Assembly (NCBI GenBank): GCA_007119345.1
Contig: SKPV01000100.1
Coordinates: forward strand, 1-15,481
Length of the DNA stretch: 15,481 bases
Origin: Halovivax sp.
GTDB taxonomy: Archaea; Halobacteriota; Halobacteria; Halobacteriales; Natrialbaceae
Reading direction: 5' to 3'
The translations under genes and the position numbers were made by a program. Shown here piece by piece: positions 1 to 7,451 of the stretch. Every line of letters starts with the position of its first letter. Position 1 is the stretch's first letter. A model generated the notes under the pieces. It did no database searches and was not told the origin of the DNA. It saw nothing but the letters and a program-made list of their open reading frames with translations.

Positions 1-90
1 ACCGCGCGAAAGCACGATCCGGTCGACCCCACCGCGCGAAAGCACGATCCGGTCGACCCCACCGCGCGAAAGCACGATCCGGTCGACTCG
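1..90. repeat. 30-bp tandem repeat, three copies, cut by window edge
   Basis: Two identical 30-base units (1-30, 31-60) are followed by a third (61-90) that differs only in its last three bases. The first five bases of a fourth copy may start at 91. Each unit contains the 8-bp palindrome GGTCGACC. The copies abut with no spacer, so this is a tandem repeat and not CRISPR. The unit length is a multiple of three and all six frames are open through it, so it could be the repeated tail of a protein encoded to the left; the forward frame 1 stays open to a TGA at 196-198. It could equally be an intergenic minisatellite downstream of the ABC operon. The array probably continues upstream. Confidence 0.9.
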
Positions 91-134
91 ACCGCACGGC
101 GGGTCGCGAGAGTCGGCCGGCGGACAGTCGGCGA

Positions 135-1469
135 TCAATCGTCCCGGGTGGCCGGGGGCGCCTCGGGCGCCTCGGTCGAAGGCACGTCGTGGAGGTGACA
201 GGCTGCCGGGTGCGGTTCGTCGACGAGTTCGGGGCGGTGGGTCTCGCAGACGCTCTCGTAGCGGTCGCGGAGCCCCTCGGCGGCCTCGTCCCAGTCGCCG
301 TCGACGGCCAGTCCCAGCGCTCGCTCGACGGTCCGGCGCTCGGCCGACGGAAGTTCGACGTTCAGGAGCTGGTCGGCGACCGCGTCGACGACGCGTCGGC
401 GCTCCTCGGCGCCGAGCTCCTCGTCGTCGTCGGGATCGACGTCGGCGTCCTCGTACGCGAGTTCGAACGAGATAGCGCGGTTTTCGACGCGCTGGCGAAC
501 GGCCATCACCGCGCGGTACTGTTCCTGCTCGACATCCAGGTCCTCGGGCGGAATCACCTGCGGACAGCGGGTGCGAAACCGGCAGCCGCTCGGCGGATTC
601 CGCGGCGACGGCACGTCCCCCGAGATCGTCTCGCGCTCGCGGTGCTTCTCGTCGCTCGACGCCCGGGGGACGCTCGCCAGCAGCGCCCGCGTGTACGGGT
701 GTTTGGGATCGGCGAAGATCTCCTCGACCGGTCCGATCTCCACGACCTCGCCGAGGTACATCACCGCCACCCGATCGCAGACGTGGCGAATCACCGAGAG
801 GTCGTGGCTGATCAACAGGTAGGTGAGGTCGAACTCGTCCTGGAGGTCGTCCAGCAGATTGAGCACCTGCGCCTGGACCGAGACGTCGAGGGCGCTCGTC
901 GGTTCGTCCAGGACGACGAACTCCGGCTCCAGGGCGAGCGCGCGGGCGATCGCGATCCGCTGGCGCTGGCCGCCCGAAAACTCGTGCGGGTAGCGATCGA
1001 ACTGCTCCGCGGAGAGGCCGACGAGTTCGAGCAGTTCCTCGACCCGCTCCCGTCGCTCCTCGTCGGAGCCCACCTCGTGGACGTCGAGCGGTTGTTTGAC
1101 GATCTTTCCGATCGGCATGCGGGGATCGAGACTCGAGAACGGATCCTGAAAGACGACCTGGGCGGAGCGGCGGAACTCGTTGCGTTCCTCGCCGGCCAGC
1201 TCGAAGACGTCGCGGCCCCCGAATTCGACGGTCCCGTCGGTCGGTTCCTGGAGGTGCAGCAACGTCTCGCCGGTCGTCGACTTGCCGCAGCCGGATTCGC
1301 CGACGAGTCCGAGGGTTTCGCCGCGGTGGATGTCGAAACTCACCCCGTCGACCGCCCGCACGGCGACCGGCTCCGCACCCAGCAATCGGTCGAGGATCGA
1401 GTTCTGCTCGTAGAAGTACTTCGTGAGGTTCTCGACGCTGACGAGCGGTCGGTCGGCCTCGCGACTCAC
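135..1469 (-). CDS. dppF: Peptide-type ABC transporter ATP-binding protein (DppF/OppF)
   Basis: This is the second ATPase of a Dpp/Opp-type importer, acting at the cytoplasmic face of the membrane and hydrolysing ATP to drive uptake. It has 444 residues. Visible motifs are Walker A GESGCGKS (57-64), signature FSGGQRQR (164-171), Walker B VVLDEP with catalytic Glu189, and H-loop His222. The C-terminal oligopeptide-transporter region has Cys296 and Cys302, then Cys408 and Cys424. The first and second Cys pairs are separated by about 105 mostly acidic, probably helical residues, much more than the short spacing usual in DppF/OppF. The start is GTG, overlapping the TGA of the upstream ATPase gene (GTGA). 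A perfect GGAGGTGA ribosome binding site six bases upstream supports it. It is the last gene of the operon. The transported substrate (peptide, nickel or other) cannot be read from the sequence. Confidence 0.93.
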   Translation of the reverse strand: MSREADRPLVSVENLTKYFYEQNSILDRLLGAEPVAVRAVDGVSFDIHRGETLGLVGESGCGKSTTGETLLHLQEPTDGTVEFGGRDVFELAGEERNEFRRSAQVVFQDPFSSLDPRMPIGKIVKQPLDVHEVGSDEERRERVEELLELVGLSAEQFDRYPHEFSGGQRQRIAIARALALEPEFVVLDEPTSALDVSVQAQVLNLLDDLQDEFDLTYLLISHDLSVIRHVCDRVAVMYLGEVVEIGPVEEIFADPKHPYTRALLASVPRASSDEKHRERETISGDVPSPRNPPSGCRFRTRCPQVIPPEDLDVEQEQYRAVMAVRQRVENRAISFELAYEDADVDPDDDEELGAEERRRVVDAVADQLLNVELPSAERRTVERALGLAVDGDWDEAAEGLRDRYESVCETHRPELVDEPHPAACHLHDVPSTEAPEAPPATRDD

Positions 1470-2773
1470 TCCGACTCACCTCCCTTCGTGCCGGCGTCCC
1501 CGGCCGGATTCGTCGTCGCCTCCCGGCCGGTTCCAGAACCGGCCCGGCCGGCCGGCTCGTCGTCGTCGGCCACCGGACGCTCGTCGGTCCCGGCCGCGTC
1601 CTCGGCCTCGAAGTACCCCTCGGGGAGCGCCCGCGATTCGGCGTACTCGACCTCGGCGAGGTAGCACTTCGTGGCGTGGTGGTCGCCGTCGACGTCGAAT
1701 TCGGGCGGTTTCTCGAGGCACTCGTCCATCGCCTTCGGACAGCGGTCGGCGAAGTAACAGCGGTCGGGCATCTCGTGGTCGATGAGGCTCGGCACGTTGC
1801 CCGGAATCGGCTGGAGCCGCCCGGTCACGCCCTCGAGATCCGGGATGCTCCCGAGGAGGCCCTGGGTGTACGGATGGACCGGCCGATCGAATACGTCCTC
1901 GAGAGCGCCGCGCTCGACGATCTCGCCGGCGTACATCACGCCCACGCGATCGCACATCCGCGCCACCACGCCCAGGTTGTGCGTGATCAGTAGGATCGTC
2001 ATGCCGGTCTCCTGTTGGAGGTCGTTCAGCAGGTCGAGGATCTGGGCCTGGATGGTGACGTCCAGCGCGGTCGTCGGCTCGTCGGCGATCAGCACGTCCG
2101 GTTCGCCGGCGAGCGCCTGGGCGATCATCGCCCGCTGGAGCATCCCCCCGGAGTACTCGTAGGGGTACTCCTCGGCGCGCTGGGCCGGATCCGGAATGCC
2201 GACCATCTCGAGTAACTCGATGGCGCGGTCCCGGCTCTCCTCGCGCACGTACCGCTGGGAGGGCAACACCGTCGACAGGGCGTAGTTGCCGAACGTGTAC
2301 TCCTCGCGGTTCGTCCGCGCGCGCCCCGAGCGCGGTCTGGCGCTCGCCCGGCGCTGGACCTCGACCGCCTCGGCGAGCTGTTCGCCCACCGTGAGACTGG
2401 AGTTGAAACTGCTCTCGGGATCCTGGAAGATCATGCTGAACGACGTCCCGCGCAGCGACCGACGAGCGGCATCCGGAACTCCGAGCAGGTCGACGAACTC
2501 CCCGTCGACCGCGTCCGGATGATCGTCCCGGACGGCGTCCGCGAACTCCGCGTTCCGGTACTCGATCGAGCCGCCGGTGATCTCGCCGGGCGAGTCGACC
2601 AGATCCATGATCGACAGCGCCGTGACGCTCTTCCCGCTGCCGCTCTCGCCGACGATGCCGAACACTTCGCCGCGTTCGACCCGCAGATCGAGATTCGACA
2701 CCGCGTTCACCGTCCCCTCCTTGGTGAAAAATCGCGTCGACAGATCCGTGACGCGAATGATGTCTTCGCTCAT
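1466..2773 (-). CDS. dppD: Peptide-type ABC transporter ATP-binding protein (DppD/OppD)
   Basis: This is the first ATPase of the importer, pairing with DppF on the cytoplasmic side. Counting 435 residues from the ATG, it shows Walker A GESGSGKS (42-49), Q-loop Gln117, signature SGGMLQR (208-214), Walker B with Asp231-Glu232, and H-loop His265. An Arg/Ser-rich insert (about 141-160) sits between Q-loop and signature. Cys339, Cys345, Cys352 and Cys370 form the conserved C-terminal cysteine set of this family, for which an iron-sulfur cluster has been reported in a mycobacterial homologue (from memory). The last 55 residues are acidic and low in complexity. I chose ATG 2773 because GAGGTG lies six bases upstream. 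An in-frame GTG at 2782 would add MPE but falls inside that ribosome binding site. The ATG lies one base after the stop of dppC. Confidence 0.92.
   Translation of the reverse strand: MSEDIIRVTDLSTRFFTKEGTVNAVSNLDLRVERGEVFGIVGESGSGKSVTALSIMDLVDSPGEITGGSIEYRNAEFADAVRDDHPDAVDGEFVDLLGVPDAARRSLRGTSFSMIFQDPESSFNSSLTVGEQLAEAVEVQRRASARPRSGRARTNREEYTFGNYALSTVLPSQRYVREESRDRAIELLEMVGIPDPAQRAEEYPYEYSGGMLQRAMIAQALAGEPDVLIADEPTTALDVTIQAQILDLLNDLQQETGMTILLITHNLGVVARMCDRVGVMYAGEIVERGALEDVFDRPVHPYTQGLLGSIPDLEGVTGRLQPIPGNVPSLIDHEMPDRCYFADRCPKAMDECLEKPPEFDVDGDHHATKCYLAEVEYAESRALPEGYFEAEDAAGTDERPVADDDEPAGRAGSGTGREATTNPAGDAGTKGGESE
1476..1483 (-). promoter_or_regulatory. Shine-Dalgarno site for dppF
   Basis: On the minus strand this reads GGAGGTGA, the full complement of the haloarchaeal 16S rRNA tail, six bases before the GTG start. 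It decides the GTG start and shows that this overlapping gene is translated by ribosome recruitment or re-initiation within a polycistronic mRNA. Confidence 0.85.
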
Positions 2774-2774
2774 C

Positions 2775-3776
2775 TCAGGCACCTCGCTCTCCGCCTTCGA
2801 TGTTCGGGTCCAACGCGTCTCGGAACCAGTCTCCCAACAGGTTGACGCTGATGACGGTCAGCATGATCCCGACCCCCGGAACGATCGACACCCACGGCCG
2901 CGTCCGGAGGACGTCCTGGCCGCGCTCGATCTCGTAGCCCCACGACAGCGTGGTGCCGGAGAACCCGAGGAACGCCAGCGAGGCTTCCAGCAGGATGATC
3001 ACTGCGACCTGTATCGTCGCGAGGACGATGATCGGGGTGAGACTGTTCGGCAGGACGTGCTTGAGGAGGATCTTCGTGTTGCTCATGCCGAAGCTCTTGC
3101 TCGCTTTGACGTACTCCTGATTGCGAAGCGACATCGCCTCCCCGCGCGCGACGCGTGCGAACCAGACCCAGATGACCAGCGCCGCGACGATCGTGACCGA
3201 GCCCGGTATCGGGATCGATTCCGGCATCCCCTCCGCGAAGCCGGCCAGCACGATCGGGTCGGGGACGTGTACCGGTGACGTGCCGAAGACGCCGATCAGC
3301 GCGAGCGCGAGCACCAGCGCCGGGAACGCGAGCATGACGTCCGCGATGCGCATCAACCCGTCGTCGACGCGACCGCCGTAGTAGCCCGCGACGAGGCCGA
3401 CGGGGACGCCGATGAGCAGCGCGAGCCCCGTCGCCAGGAGGCCCACGACCAGCGAGACGCGGGCGCCGTAGACGAACCTGGAGAAGACGTCCTGCCCGAC
3501 GTTGTTCGTCCCGAGGATGTGCTCCCTGCTCGACTCGACTTCCACTTCGCCGATCTCTCCCTCCTGGGCGACCGTGGTCGAGAACTCGTGGCCGATCGGC
3601 GGGTACTCCGTCCCTTGCTCGGTGAAGTGCCCCGTCGACGTCGGGTCGTGCGTAGCCAGCATCGGCGCGAACAACGCCATCAGCGTGATTCCGACCAACA
3701 ACACCAGACCCAGTTTCGGCAGCAGGCTCTCGAAGAACGTCTCTCTCAGGTTCGATTTGACTCTGTCCGAAATCAT
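2775..3776 (-). CDS. dppC: Peptide-type ABC transporter permease (DppC/OppC)
   Basis: This is one of the two membrane-spanning subunits of the importer, 333 residues. It has an N-terminal helix (LGLVLLVGITLMALFAPML), an extracytoplasmic loop of about 60 residues, then about five more hydrophobic segments. The EAA-type loop that docks on the ATPases is visible around YVKASKSFGMSNTKILLKHV, followed by the usual LPNSLTPI. The ATG at 3776 overlaps the TGA of dppB (ATGA), and AGGTGA lies seven bases upstream. The reading frame is open further upstream to 3884, but those codons only shadow the dppB 3' end and give a His/Arg-rich string with no family resemblance. Translational coupling to dppB suggests equal amounts of the two permeases. 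Confidence 0.93.
   Translation of the reverse strand: MISDRVKSNLRETFFESLLPKLGLVLLVGITLMALFAPMLATHDPTSTGHFTEQGTEYPPIGHEFSTTVAQEGEIGEVEVESSREHILGTNNVGQDVFSRFVYGARVSLVVGLLATGLALLIGVPVGLVAGYYGGRVDDGLMRIADVMLAFPALVLALALIGVFGTSPVHVPDPIVLAGFAEGMPESIPIPGSVTIVAALVIWVWFARVARGEAMSLRNQEYVKASKSFGMSNTKILLKHVLPNSLTPIIVLATIQVAVIILLEASLAFLGFSGTTLSWGYEIERGQDVLRTRPWVSIVPGVGIMLTVISVNLLGDWFRDALDPNIEGGERGA
2780..2785 (-). promoter_or_regulatory. Shine-Dalgarno site for dppD
   Basis: The minus strand reads GAGGTG six bases before ATG 2773. It overlaps the alternative GTG start codon (2780-2782) and so argues for the ATG. Confidence 0.7.
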
Positions 3777-4843
3777 TCCTCGGTCACCTGCGGGTTGAGG
3801 GACGCGTACAGCGCGTCGACGACGATGTTGATGATCACGAACGCGCCGGCGATGAACAGGATGATGCCCTGCATGAGCGGCCAATCGCGCGCGTGTAGCG
3901 CGTCGATGAGCCGGAGTCCGAGTCCCGGCCAGTTGAAGACGGTCTCGGTGATAACGGCGCCGCCCATCAGCGTCCCCATCTGGAGGCCGAGCACGGTGAT
4001 GATGGGGATCATGGTGTTCCGGAGGACGTGCTTGTACCGGATCAGGACCCAGGGGAGTCCCTTCGCCTCCGTCGCGGTGACGTAGGGCTTGCCGAGTTCG
4101 TCGAGCATGCCGCTGCGCGTGAGGCGGGTGATGAGGGCCGTAAAGTACGTCCCGAGTGTGATCGCCGGGAGCGTGATGTACTTCAGCCAGACGCCCATCT
4201 CGGTCACCGACTGGTCGGCCACCAGGGCCCAGACCGCCTCGTGAAACCCGACCGCCCGCCGACCCGTCGGGAAGTCGTAGAACGCGAGCCGAAGGGAGTT
4301 CGGGTACGGGAGGTTGGCTCCCGCGAACGTGGAGAATCCGACGCTCGGGTACGGAATTCCGTACCAGACGCCGAGCACGAGGATCAGCATCAACCCGAGC
4401 CAGAAGTTGGGCGTGCTGATGCCGAGCAACGAGAACGTCGTCGCGCCGTAGTCGGCGGGCTGGTTGCGTCGCGTCGCCGAGATCACGCCCAGCGGGATCG
4501 CGATGGCGACCGCGACGATCGTCGCGGCGATCGCCAGCTCGAGCGTCGCCGGGATCCGTTCGATCACCATCGCCGAGACCTGCCGGTTCGACTGCCAGGA
4601 GTACCCGAAGTCGCCGACGACCAGCCCCTGGAGGTAATCCAGATACTGGACGACGATCGGTTCGTTCAGCCCCTCCTCCTCTCTGACGTGCTCGATAAGT
4701 TCCCGACTCGCACCCTCCCCGAGCATCAGGGTCGCCGGGTCGCCGGGCGACACCGCTCGGAGCCCGAACAGGATCGTGACCACACCCCAGAGTACGAAGA
4801 TTCCCTGGAGTACCCGCCGAACCAAGAACTTGCCCAAGGACAT
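3773..4843 (-). CDS. dppB: Peptide-type ABC transporter permease (DppB/OppB)
   Basis: This is the other membrane subunit of the importer, 356 residues, close to the family norm. The N-terminus (FLVRRVLQGIFVLWGVVTIL then RAVSPGDPA) is the standard DppB opening helix followed by the extracytoplasmic PGDP motif. About six transmembrane helices are visible. The EAA loop ATEAKGLPWVLIRYKHVLRN and following IPIITVLGLQMG are typical. A loop of about 50 residues (roughly 175-225) between middle helices is longer than usual and carries aromatic residues. The ATG at 4843 has no Shine-Dalgarno sequence, unlike the next three genes. The 63-base gap from the binding-protein gene holds a palindrome and a T-tract (see that entry). 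Confidence 0.93.
   Translation of the reverse strand: MSLGKFLVRRVLQGIFVLWGVVTILFGLRAVSPGDPATLMLGEGASRELIEHVREEEGLNEPIVVQYLDYLQGLVVGDFGYSWQSNRQVSAMVIERIPATLELAIAATIVAVAIAIPLGVISATRRNQPADYGATTFSLLGISTPNFWLGLMLILVLGVWYGIPYPSVGFSTFAGANLPYPNSLRLAFYDFPTGRRAVGFHEAVWALVADQSVTEMGVWLKYITLPAITLGTYFTALITRLTRSGMLDELGKPYVTATEAKGLPWVLIRYKHVLRNTMIPIITVLGLQMGTLMGGAVITETVFNWPGLGLRLIDALHARDWPLMQGIILFIAGAFVIINIVVDALYASLNPQVTEE
3784..3789 (-). promoter_or_regulatory. Shine-Dalgarno site for dppC
   Basis: The minus strand reads AGGTGA seven bases before the ATG at 3776, inside the last codons of dppB. It supports the short dppC start. Confidence 0.65.
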
Positions 4844-4857
4844 CGGAATGTTTCGAG

Positions 4858-4903
4858 AAAAACTGCGAGAGGTATTGATGCTTTCGCTACGTCCGTCCGG
4901 ACG
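4858..4903 (-). terminator. Possible partial terminator between binding protein and permease genes
   Basis: In transcription order, the perfect palindrome CGTCCGGACG (4894-4903) lies three bases after the binding-protein stop codon and is followed 31 bases later by TTTTT (4862-4858). Archaeal RNA polymerase can terminate at T-tracts. A leaky stop here would make more binding protein than permease, as is common in such operons. The T-run is short and the distance from the palindrome is large, so this is tentative. Confidence 0.3.
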
Positions 4904-4906
4904 CCG

Positions 4907-6535
4907 TCACTCCATTTCCCAGAGGTAGACCGTCTCGTCTTCGCGGGGATCCCACTGGATCACGTCGTTGATGCCGTAGATGCTCTCCTGGGTGTGCAGG
5001 AAGACGAACGGCGCCTTCTCGTGGGCCAGCTGGTTGACCTCCTCCAGCGCCTGTCGCCGCTCGTCGAGGTCCTCGATCTGCTGGCTCTCGAGGATCGCGT
5101 CGCTGAGCTCCTCGTCGTCGAACGTGCGAGACTCGTTGTCCGGGATCGTAAAGAAGCCCTGGACGCCGTAGTCGGTGTCGCCGGTGATGGTCCCCCAGCC
5201 GATCATGTAGAACGGGTGTTCGATCTCGTCGGGGTCGACGCCGGCCTGGTTCGCGTCGGAGACGACGCCGAAGTCGACGATGTTCGCCTCGCAGCTGACG
5301 TTGTCGAGCTGGTCGATCATGTCGGCCATCGTCTCGCCGATCGCCGCGTCGTTGAGGTACCGACCCTGCGGCGCCGTCAGTTCGATCTCCATCCCGCCGT
5401 AGCCGCTGTCCTCGACGAGGCTCTCGGCCCGCCCGATGTCCTGCTCGTAGGGCTCGATGTCGGGGTTGAAGCCGTTGATGCCCGGCGCGACCGGCTGGCC
5501 GCGCGCCTCGCCGAAGCCGCTGAGCACCGTCTCGACGATCTCCTCGTTGTCGACGGCGTAGTTCATCGCCTGGCGGAACTCCTGGCTGTCGAACGGGGCC
5601 ACGGTGTTCTTCATCGGACAGAAGATGTTCCGGAAGCTCGTCACGTTCCGGATCTCCACGTCGTCCGCCTCCTGTACCGTAGCGACGTCCTCGGGGAGGA
5701 TGTTGATCGTGAGGTCCGACTCGCCGGTTTCGAGCGCCGCCACCCGGCTGCTGGACTCGCCGGAGGCGTTGAACGTGACCGTCTCGAACGGCGGCTCCTC
5801 GCCCCAGTAGTCGTCGAACCGCTCGAGGACGATCTCCTCGCCCGACGTGAAGTCGACGACCTCGTACGGGCCGGTCCCGTTGAAGTCCTCGGCGTCGGCG
5901 CCGGAGATCGCGTCGTCCTCGGCGTCGTGGTTCTCGATCGCCCAATCACGGTTGAGGGCGCGGGCGTAGTTGCCGAACTCGAACTCCGCGAGCCCCGGCG
6001 CGGCGCCGTAGCTGATCGAAACCGTGAGATCGTCGACCGCCTCGGCCCCCTCGATCGAGCCGAGGCCGAACGTGCCGATCGGGCTCGCGACGCCCATGTC
6101 GGGGTCGACCGTTCGATTGATCGTCCAGGCGACGTCCTCGGCCGTCAGTTCCTCGCCGTTGTGGAAGACGACGTCGTCTCTGAGCTGGACGTGGGTCGTG
6201 CCGTCGCCCTGGGGCTCCCAGTCCTCGACGACGCGCGGGAAGATCCCTTCCCCGGGTTCGAAGTCGAACAGCGGCTCGTAGATGTGGTCGTAGACGTCGA
6301 AGTAGTCCCCCGTGATGTGATCGAGCGGGTCGATCGTGTCCGGGAACTGCGACAGCGTGACCGTAATCTCCTCCGGGAACTCCCGGTCCGTTTCGTCGTC
6401 GTCGTCATCGCCGTCGGTGGCGTCGTCGCCGCCGACGCAACCAGCGAGCGCCAGGATTCCTGACGTGCCGGCTGCGGCACCGGTGTAGCGAAGGATGTTA
6501 CGTCGGTCGATAGTCGTTTTGTCAGCACCCTGCAT
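4907..6535 (-). CDS. Tat-exported lipoprotein, family 5 peptide-type substrate-binding protein
   Basis: This is the extracellular substrate-binding component of the ABC importer, 542 residues, the usual size for family 5 (SBP_bac_5) proteins. The N-terminus has twin arginines (DRRNILRY, Arg11-Arg12), a short hydrophobic stretch and a lipobox LAGC with Cys33. It would fold in the cytoplasm, pass through the Tat system and be lipid-anchored, as is normal for haloarchaea. An Asp-rich linker (about 38-50) follows the Cys. Family features include FRQAMNYAVDNEEIVETVLS and FNPDIEPYEQDIGRAESLVE. The frame is open upstream to 6712, but the ATG at 6535 puts the Tat motif at the N-terminus and fits the TATA box 30 bases upstream. 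The ligand is not deducible; peptides are only the most common case. A dppA-like role is inferred from the adjacent dppBCDF genes. Confidence 0.93.
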   Translation of the reverse strand: MQGADKTTIDRRNILRYTGAAAGTSGILALAGCVGGDDATDGDDDDDETDREFPEEITVTLSQFPDTIDPLDHITGDYFDVYDHIYEPLFDFEPGEGIFPRVVEDWEPQGDGTTHVQLRDDVVFHNGEELTAEDVAWTINRTVDPDMGVASPIGTFGLGSIEGAEAVDDLTVSISYGAAPGLAEFEFGNYARALNRDWAIENHDAEDDAISGADAEDFNGTGPYEVVDFTSGEEIVLERFDDYWGEEPPFETVTFNASGESSSRVAALETGESDLTINILPEDVATVQEADDVEIRNVTSFRNIFCPMKNTVAPFDSQEFRQAMNYAVDNEEIVETVLSGFGEARGQPVAPGINGFNPDIEPYEQDIGRAESLVEDSGYGGMEIELTAPQGRYLNDAAIGETMADMIDQLDNVSCEANIVDFGVVSDANQAGVDPDEIEHPFYMIGWGTITGDTDYGVQGFFTIPDNESRTFDDEELSDAILESQQIEDLDERRQALEEVNQLAHEKAPFVFLHTQESIYGINDVIQWDPREDETVYLWEME

Positions 6536-6558
6536 AGGAGTACCAATGACGTGTCCAC

Positions 6559-6570
6559 TATTTATAAATA
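6559..6570 (-). promoter_or_regulatory. TATA box of the ABC importer operon
   Basis: The palindromic TATTTATAAATA is centred about 30 bases before the ATG at 6535. Transcription would begin at or within a few bases of the start codon, so the first gene is probably leaderless; no Shine-Dalgarno sequence is present. Confidence 0.75.
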
Positions 6571-6583
6571 CTGGATTTTGGAG

Positions 6584-6605
6584 ACCGTCGGTCGATTCCG
6601 ACGGT
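6584..6605. promoter_or_regulatory. Inverted repeat, candidate operator of the importer operon
   Basis: ACCGTCGG (6584-6591) and CCGACGGT (6598-6605) are perfect 8-bp arms around a 6-base spacer TCGATT. The element sits 13 bases upstream of the operon TATA box in the divergent region, where a regulator could contact the B-recognition region or TFB. It lies more than 60 bases from the TATA box of the divergent RNase H gene, so it more likely controls the transporter. The regulator is not encoded in this window as far as I can see. Confidence 0.5.
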
Positions 6606-6668
6606 GAGGTTACTGTGAACACGGGCGAAGATTCAAATGGGGGAACGCGTGTCGAGAATCCGGCCATA

Positions 6669-6678
6669 CTTTTATATT
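6669..6678 (+). promoter_or_regulatory. TATA box of the RNase H-like gene
   Basis: CTTTTATATT is centred about 28 bases before the ATG at 6701, the spacing of a leaderless haloarchaeal transcript. Confidence 0.75.
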
Positions 6679-6700
6679 CTTCAGGCTCTGAACGATTAGC

Positions 6701-7330
6701 ATGGCCGCTCACGGCCGCCCCGCCTTGCGGGACCTATTCGACGAGTCGCCGACCCCCCACATCGCCCACCCCCCTCGAACGCACCATCGAGACTTCTACG
6801 TCGCCACCGACGGTTCGTTCAGAGACTCCGGCGGGGGTCTGGGCGCCGTCATCGAGACGCGAGACGGGACGCGCGTCGCACGGCTCTCGACGCCGGACGC
6901 GCCCCCGGACAACAACGTGGCCGAGTACCGAGCGCTGCACCTCGGACTCGACGTCCTCGCCGCGCGAGCGCCGCCTGACGCCCACGTCGGCATCCTCGTC
7001 GACCACGACGACCTCGCCAGCAACGTGAACAACGCCGTTCTCGCCACCGGACACCCCGACCGGAAGCCGCCGCGTCCGTTTTCCGTTCCGGAGGCGAGCG
7101 CAAACCACTGGCGCGGCATCAGGGCCCGCCTCACCGGCTTCGCCGAGGTCAGGGCGGCCCGCATCGACAGCGACCAGAACCCGGCCCATCCGCTCGCCAA
7201 CACGCCCGAACAGTACGAGCACGTCAACCGGGAACCGGCGCGGTGCGTGCTACCGACCCCGACGGCGGCGGAGACGACGGCCGGCGGTCACCCGCCGCCG
7301 TCTCGAGCGAACCGCCACGCCGGAGACTGA
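6701..7330 (+). CDS. Ribonuclease HI-like protein
   Basis: The protein has 209 residues with an RNase H fold at about 31-167 and a low-complexity Pro/Ala/His-rich tail. Family members cut RNA in RNA-DNA hybrids. Catalytic-type residues visible are Asp37 (YVATDGSF), Glu75 (NNVAEYRAL) and Asp101 (LVDHDDLA). The C-terminal acid normally found in an N-x-x-A-D-x-L-A motif appears replaced: here it reads NPAHPLAN, with His163 where Asp is expected. Asp156 or Asp158 nearby might serve instead. A Gly-rich GSFRDSGGGLGAV strand follows the first Asp, as in archaeal RNase HI. The 30-residue N-terminal extension is Pro/His-rich, with no hybrid-binding domain that I recognise. It is transcribed divergently from the transporter operon and convergently with the HerA-like gene, with no evident functional link to either. 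The alternative is a non-catalytic RNase H-fold protein. Confidence 0.82.
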   Translation: MAAHGRPALRDLFDESPTPHIAHPPRTHHRDFYVATDGSFRDSGGGLGAVIETRDGTRVARLSTPDAPPDNNVAEYRALHLGLDVLAARAPPDAHVGILVDHDDLASNVNNAVLATGHPDRKPPRPFSVPEASANHWRGIRARLTGFAEVRAARIDSDQNPAHPLANTPEQYEHVNREPARCVLPTPTAAETTAGGHPPPSRANRHAGD

Positions 7331-7451
7331 GCTGCGGACCGAACAGCGGGCCGACCCGTCCCGGTATCGACCGACGCTCGACGATCGAAGCGCCGTATCC
7401 ACCAGCCGTCGGGACCCGATACCGGCATCCAGTCGGGCCATCGCGTCCGTC

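Noticed and set aside
1..90. Possible CRISPR array from the 30-bp repeats
   Set aside because: The units abut directly with no spacers, and no cas genes are present.
189..1664. Long forward frame of 491 codons over the ATPase genes
   Set aside because: It is the antisense shadow of dppF/dppD in GC-rich DNA; it has no recognisable domain and the opposite strand carries clear ABC ATPase motifs.
4028..6463. Long forward frame of 811 codons
   Set aside because: It is antisense to dppB and the binding-protein gene, extremely rich in Arg/Asp/Val, with no domain signature.
7361..7425. 9-bp inverted repeat CCGGTATCG/CGATACCGG between convergent genes
   Set aside because: The arms are 47 bases apart with no T-tract, so support for a terminator or operator is too weak to list as a feature.
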